From the NCBI RefSeq assembly GCF_041146795.1, contig NC_135172.1, positions 34,643,623-34,707,622 of the forward strand: DNA of 64,000 nt, given 5' to 3'. The notes under the pieces were generated by a model, which was not told the DNA's origin, searched no databases, and saw only the letters and a list, made by a program, of their open reading frames with translations. A program made the translations under genes and the position numbers. Below are positions 62,209-64,000 of this stretch, in pieces (position 1 is the stretch's first letter; every line of letters starts with the position of its first letter). The DNA is from Maylandia zebra (Eukaryota; Chordata; Actinopteri; Cichliformes; Cichlidae).

Positions 62209-62635
62209 CAGGATGTACCAAACTGTAGATATTATCATTTCAAACATTGAAGCAATTTCTCAGATGGGTTTTTCTGTTTTCTCAGCTTAAGGATGGCTTT
62301 TTTCACCTGCATGGAGAACTCCTTTGGATGCATGTTGTTTGTTCACAGCAAAATATTCCAAATGCAAGCATGACACATCAAATCAACTCCAGGCCCTTTA
62401 TCTGCTTAATTAAGAATGACATAATACAGGAAGTGCCCACACGTGCCCATGAAACAGCCTTTGAGTTGTCCAGTTACTTCTGGTCCCTTTATAAAGCGGT
62501 TGGCACATGTTAAGAAGCTGAAACTCCAAAACTCTTTATTCAATTTGACTGTGGATACCCTCAAATGAAAGCTGAGAGTCTACGCATTATGTTCATGTCC
62601 ACTGTATAACTATAATTAGAATATGTTCTGGCAAA
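61399..62635 (-). mobile_element. Tc1-like transposon relict
   Basis: Starts cagttcagtccacaaatatt. Minus-strand frame 61907-61668 reads VFINDVTQDRSSQMNSEVF and DNDPKHTDKATQEFIK, the DDE-domain word of Tc1 transposases. Deletions remove several hundred bases of the gene, and a (CTTT)n array (62147-62209) lies inside. The right terminal repeat is not recognisable. It starts about 40 bp after the gene 4 stop. Confidence 0.75.
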
Positions 62636-62904
62636 GAGGTATAAAAACAATTATAAACTGGAAGTAGCGCTCGCATCTGTAGTAGCTTTGATTTTAATTG
62701 CTTAGTGTTCATAAAAATATCTGCTGTTTTTTTAATGTGAAAATCTAATAATGCAAAATCTCACATGATTTTTAAGTGAACAAATACAAAAGTGGAACAC
62801 AATCAAATTTGTTTGCATACAGTAATAAAACATTACCTTTTATTCTATTTTATATATTAGTTTTTGGTTTGCTTTATTGTTTTGAACTATTTAAAGAAGT
62901 CCCC

Positions 62905-62961
62905 ACTTTGTTAGAGTGTCAGTTTTAGACATTTGGAGTCAAAAATACAGCAGTGAAAAGT

Positions 62962-63040
<79 letters not shown>
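62905..63040. repeat. Receptor 3' flank, then (AC)n and (AT)n microsatellites
   Basis: 62905-62965 matches 56378-56440; it is followed by about 14 AC units and about 23 AT units. Confidence 0.85.
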
Positions 63041-63234
63041 GTGTGTGTATATATGTATATAGCATTTTTCAAATCTACTAAATGCATTTTATATGTTTAA
63101 TAAAAATTGCAGTATATTATATAAAATTGCCTCATGATTTCTCAGGATAACAATCTGAGAAAATGTATTATCTGTGTTTGTTATTAATTAAAAATGTACA
63201 AAAACAAATAGCTTACTGTAAAGAACTGTGTAAC

Positions 63235-63405
63235 ATTAAAAACCACCAGGTTCCTGCTTCCTTCCTTGTCATCATCAGGGGAACAGATTTTGAGGTGGTT
63301 GAGTACTACAGACACCCAAGATAATAACGATGAAGGTGTTTTTAAAAAGGGCCAGAGCTGCCTTTGCCTATATCTAATGAGAATTATCATTGTTACGGCC
63401 TTTGC
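63235..63405 (+). mobile_element. CR1/L2-type LINE relict
   Basis: Plus frame gives RGTDFEVVEYYRHPR and then FKKGQSCLCLYLM, a decayed form of the region behind the reverse-transcriptase active site. Confidence 0.55.
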
Positions 63406-63739
63406 AGGTTATCCTGTGAAACAACAACAACACAATAACAACAAACCTCTCTGCTAGGAGCTAGTTAGGAATTAAATCTTTTGCTAGCGAACTGCCATTT
63501 ATGCATAACCTCATTTTAACAGAAGCAGAAAAAACTGCTGATAAGTCATCAAATACACTCATGGCTAAACACAGACATAACTGAGTGAAATACAACATCA
63601 AATTTACGGTCTTATAATCGCACTGTCAGTTGTTCGGCGGCTGTTTTACTCTGAGCTGAAGCTGCGGACATGCACACCTACGGTGCATTCAGTGGTGCAT
63701 GGGAAATCCCATACACACCCTACCCTTTTGGACATTAAA

Positions 63740-64000
63740 GAGAGATTGGGCAAAATTCCATTGTATATTGAAAGTTAGTAAAATTAAAAAATATATTTAG
63801 TTAAAGACAAAGACTTCAGTTTGCATGTCTTTAAACAGTGGTATAAGATTATCTGTTCTTTCTGCTGCAGAATCAAATAACCGTTTAACTCTAATTTTGA
63901 GCTAATTAATAATGGAATAACTGGTTCGTCTTAGTTCAGTCTTTATTAAAGTATCTGTGCAGGCCCCAAGTTGAAGACGATTTTTTTTTTTAACTTGTCG
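63740..64000 (+). pseudogene. Intron relict of another receptor copy at right edge
   Basis: gcaaaattccattgtatatt, gaaagttagta, cagttaaagac-like and attatctgttctttctgctg line up in order with the introns after the first Ig exon of genes 3 and 4 (42060-42200, 51745-51850). No first-domain exon precedes it, so the copy is either broken or continues to the right of the window with its second Ig domain. Confidence 0.55.

Overview
This is a vertebrate, almost certainly teleost, chromosomal window. It has introns with GT/AG (one GC/AG) splice sites, long dinucleotide microsatellites, many fish-type LINE, SINE, piggyBac, hAT and Tc1 fragments, and a tandem array of CD300/CMRF35-like (pIgR-like) immunoglobulin receptor genes. 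A spiny-rayed fish such as a cichlid is my guess; the species cannot be fixed from the sequence alone. No bacterial-style operons, CRISPR arrays or functional tRNA/rRNA genes are visible.

Layout. (1) 1-4977: the 3' part of receptor gene 1. (2) About 7.2-33.5 kb: a transposon island containing LINE debris, an inverted pair of R4/Dong-like LINE 3' ends, MITEs, one piggyBac MITE at each side, and, in the middle, an 18,018-bp inverted-repeat element (12568-30585). That element has 1636-bp near-identical terminal arms and carries two divergent multi-exon genes: a 519-aa DDE integrase-type transposase (24555-26823, +) and a HECT-type E3 ubiquitin ligase (15757-22997, -). (3) 33590-38780: receptor gene 2, complete, four Ig domains. 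(4) 41490-45565: receptor gene 3, three Ig domains, with a stop codon early in the cytoplasmic tail and a decayed last exon at 46.4 kb. (5) 47.5 kb: a decayed lone V-type exon. (6) 51148-61357: receptor gene 4, whose Ig-domain half and membrane/tail half are separated by a 2.4-kb R4/Dong-like LINE, a 20/21-bp minisatellite, a gene-end-like flank and a Tc1/mariner-type element. It may be a chimera of two broken copies. (7) 61.4-64 kb: Tc1 relict, microsatellites, LINE relict and an intron relict of another receptor copy running off the right edge.

How the parts relate. The receptors share one architecture: split signal peptide, phase-1 Ig exons, short or Thr/Pro stalk, transmembrane helix, and a tail with YxN motifs (Grb2-type SH2 sites). 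They differ in tail integrity: gene 1 and gene 2 keep three YxN motifs, gene 4 keeps two and gains an ITIM-like site, and gene 3 has none. The conserved promoter block seen upstream of genes 3 and 4 also occurs at about 7.07-7.27 kb, and its proximal continuation is found just upstream of gene 2. The whole 26-kb transposon island therefore appears to have grown inside the promoter of gene 2.

The best candidate for an under-described system is the 18-kb element: a DD(34)E integrase plus a HECT ubiquitin ligase between long arms that hold a dense array of a 10-bp GC-rich motif. One internal solo LTR (780 bp, 5-bp target duplication) interrupts one of two duplicated, frame-neutral 66-nt exons of the HECT gene.
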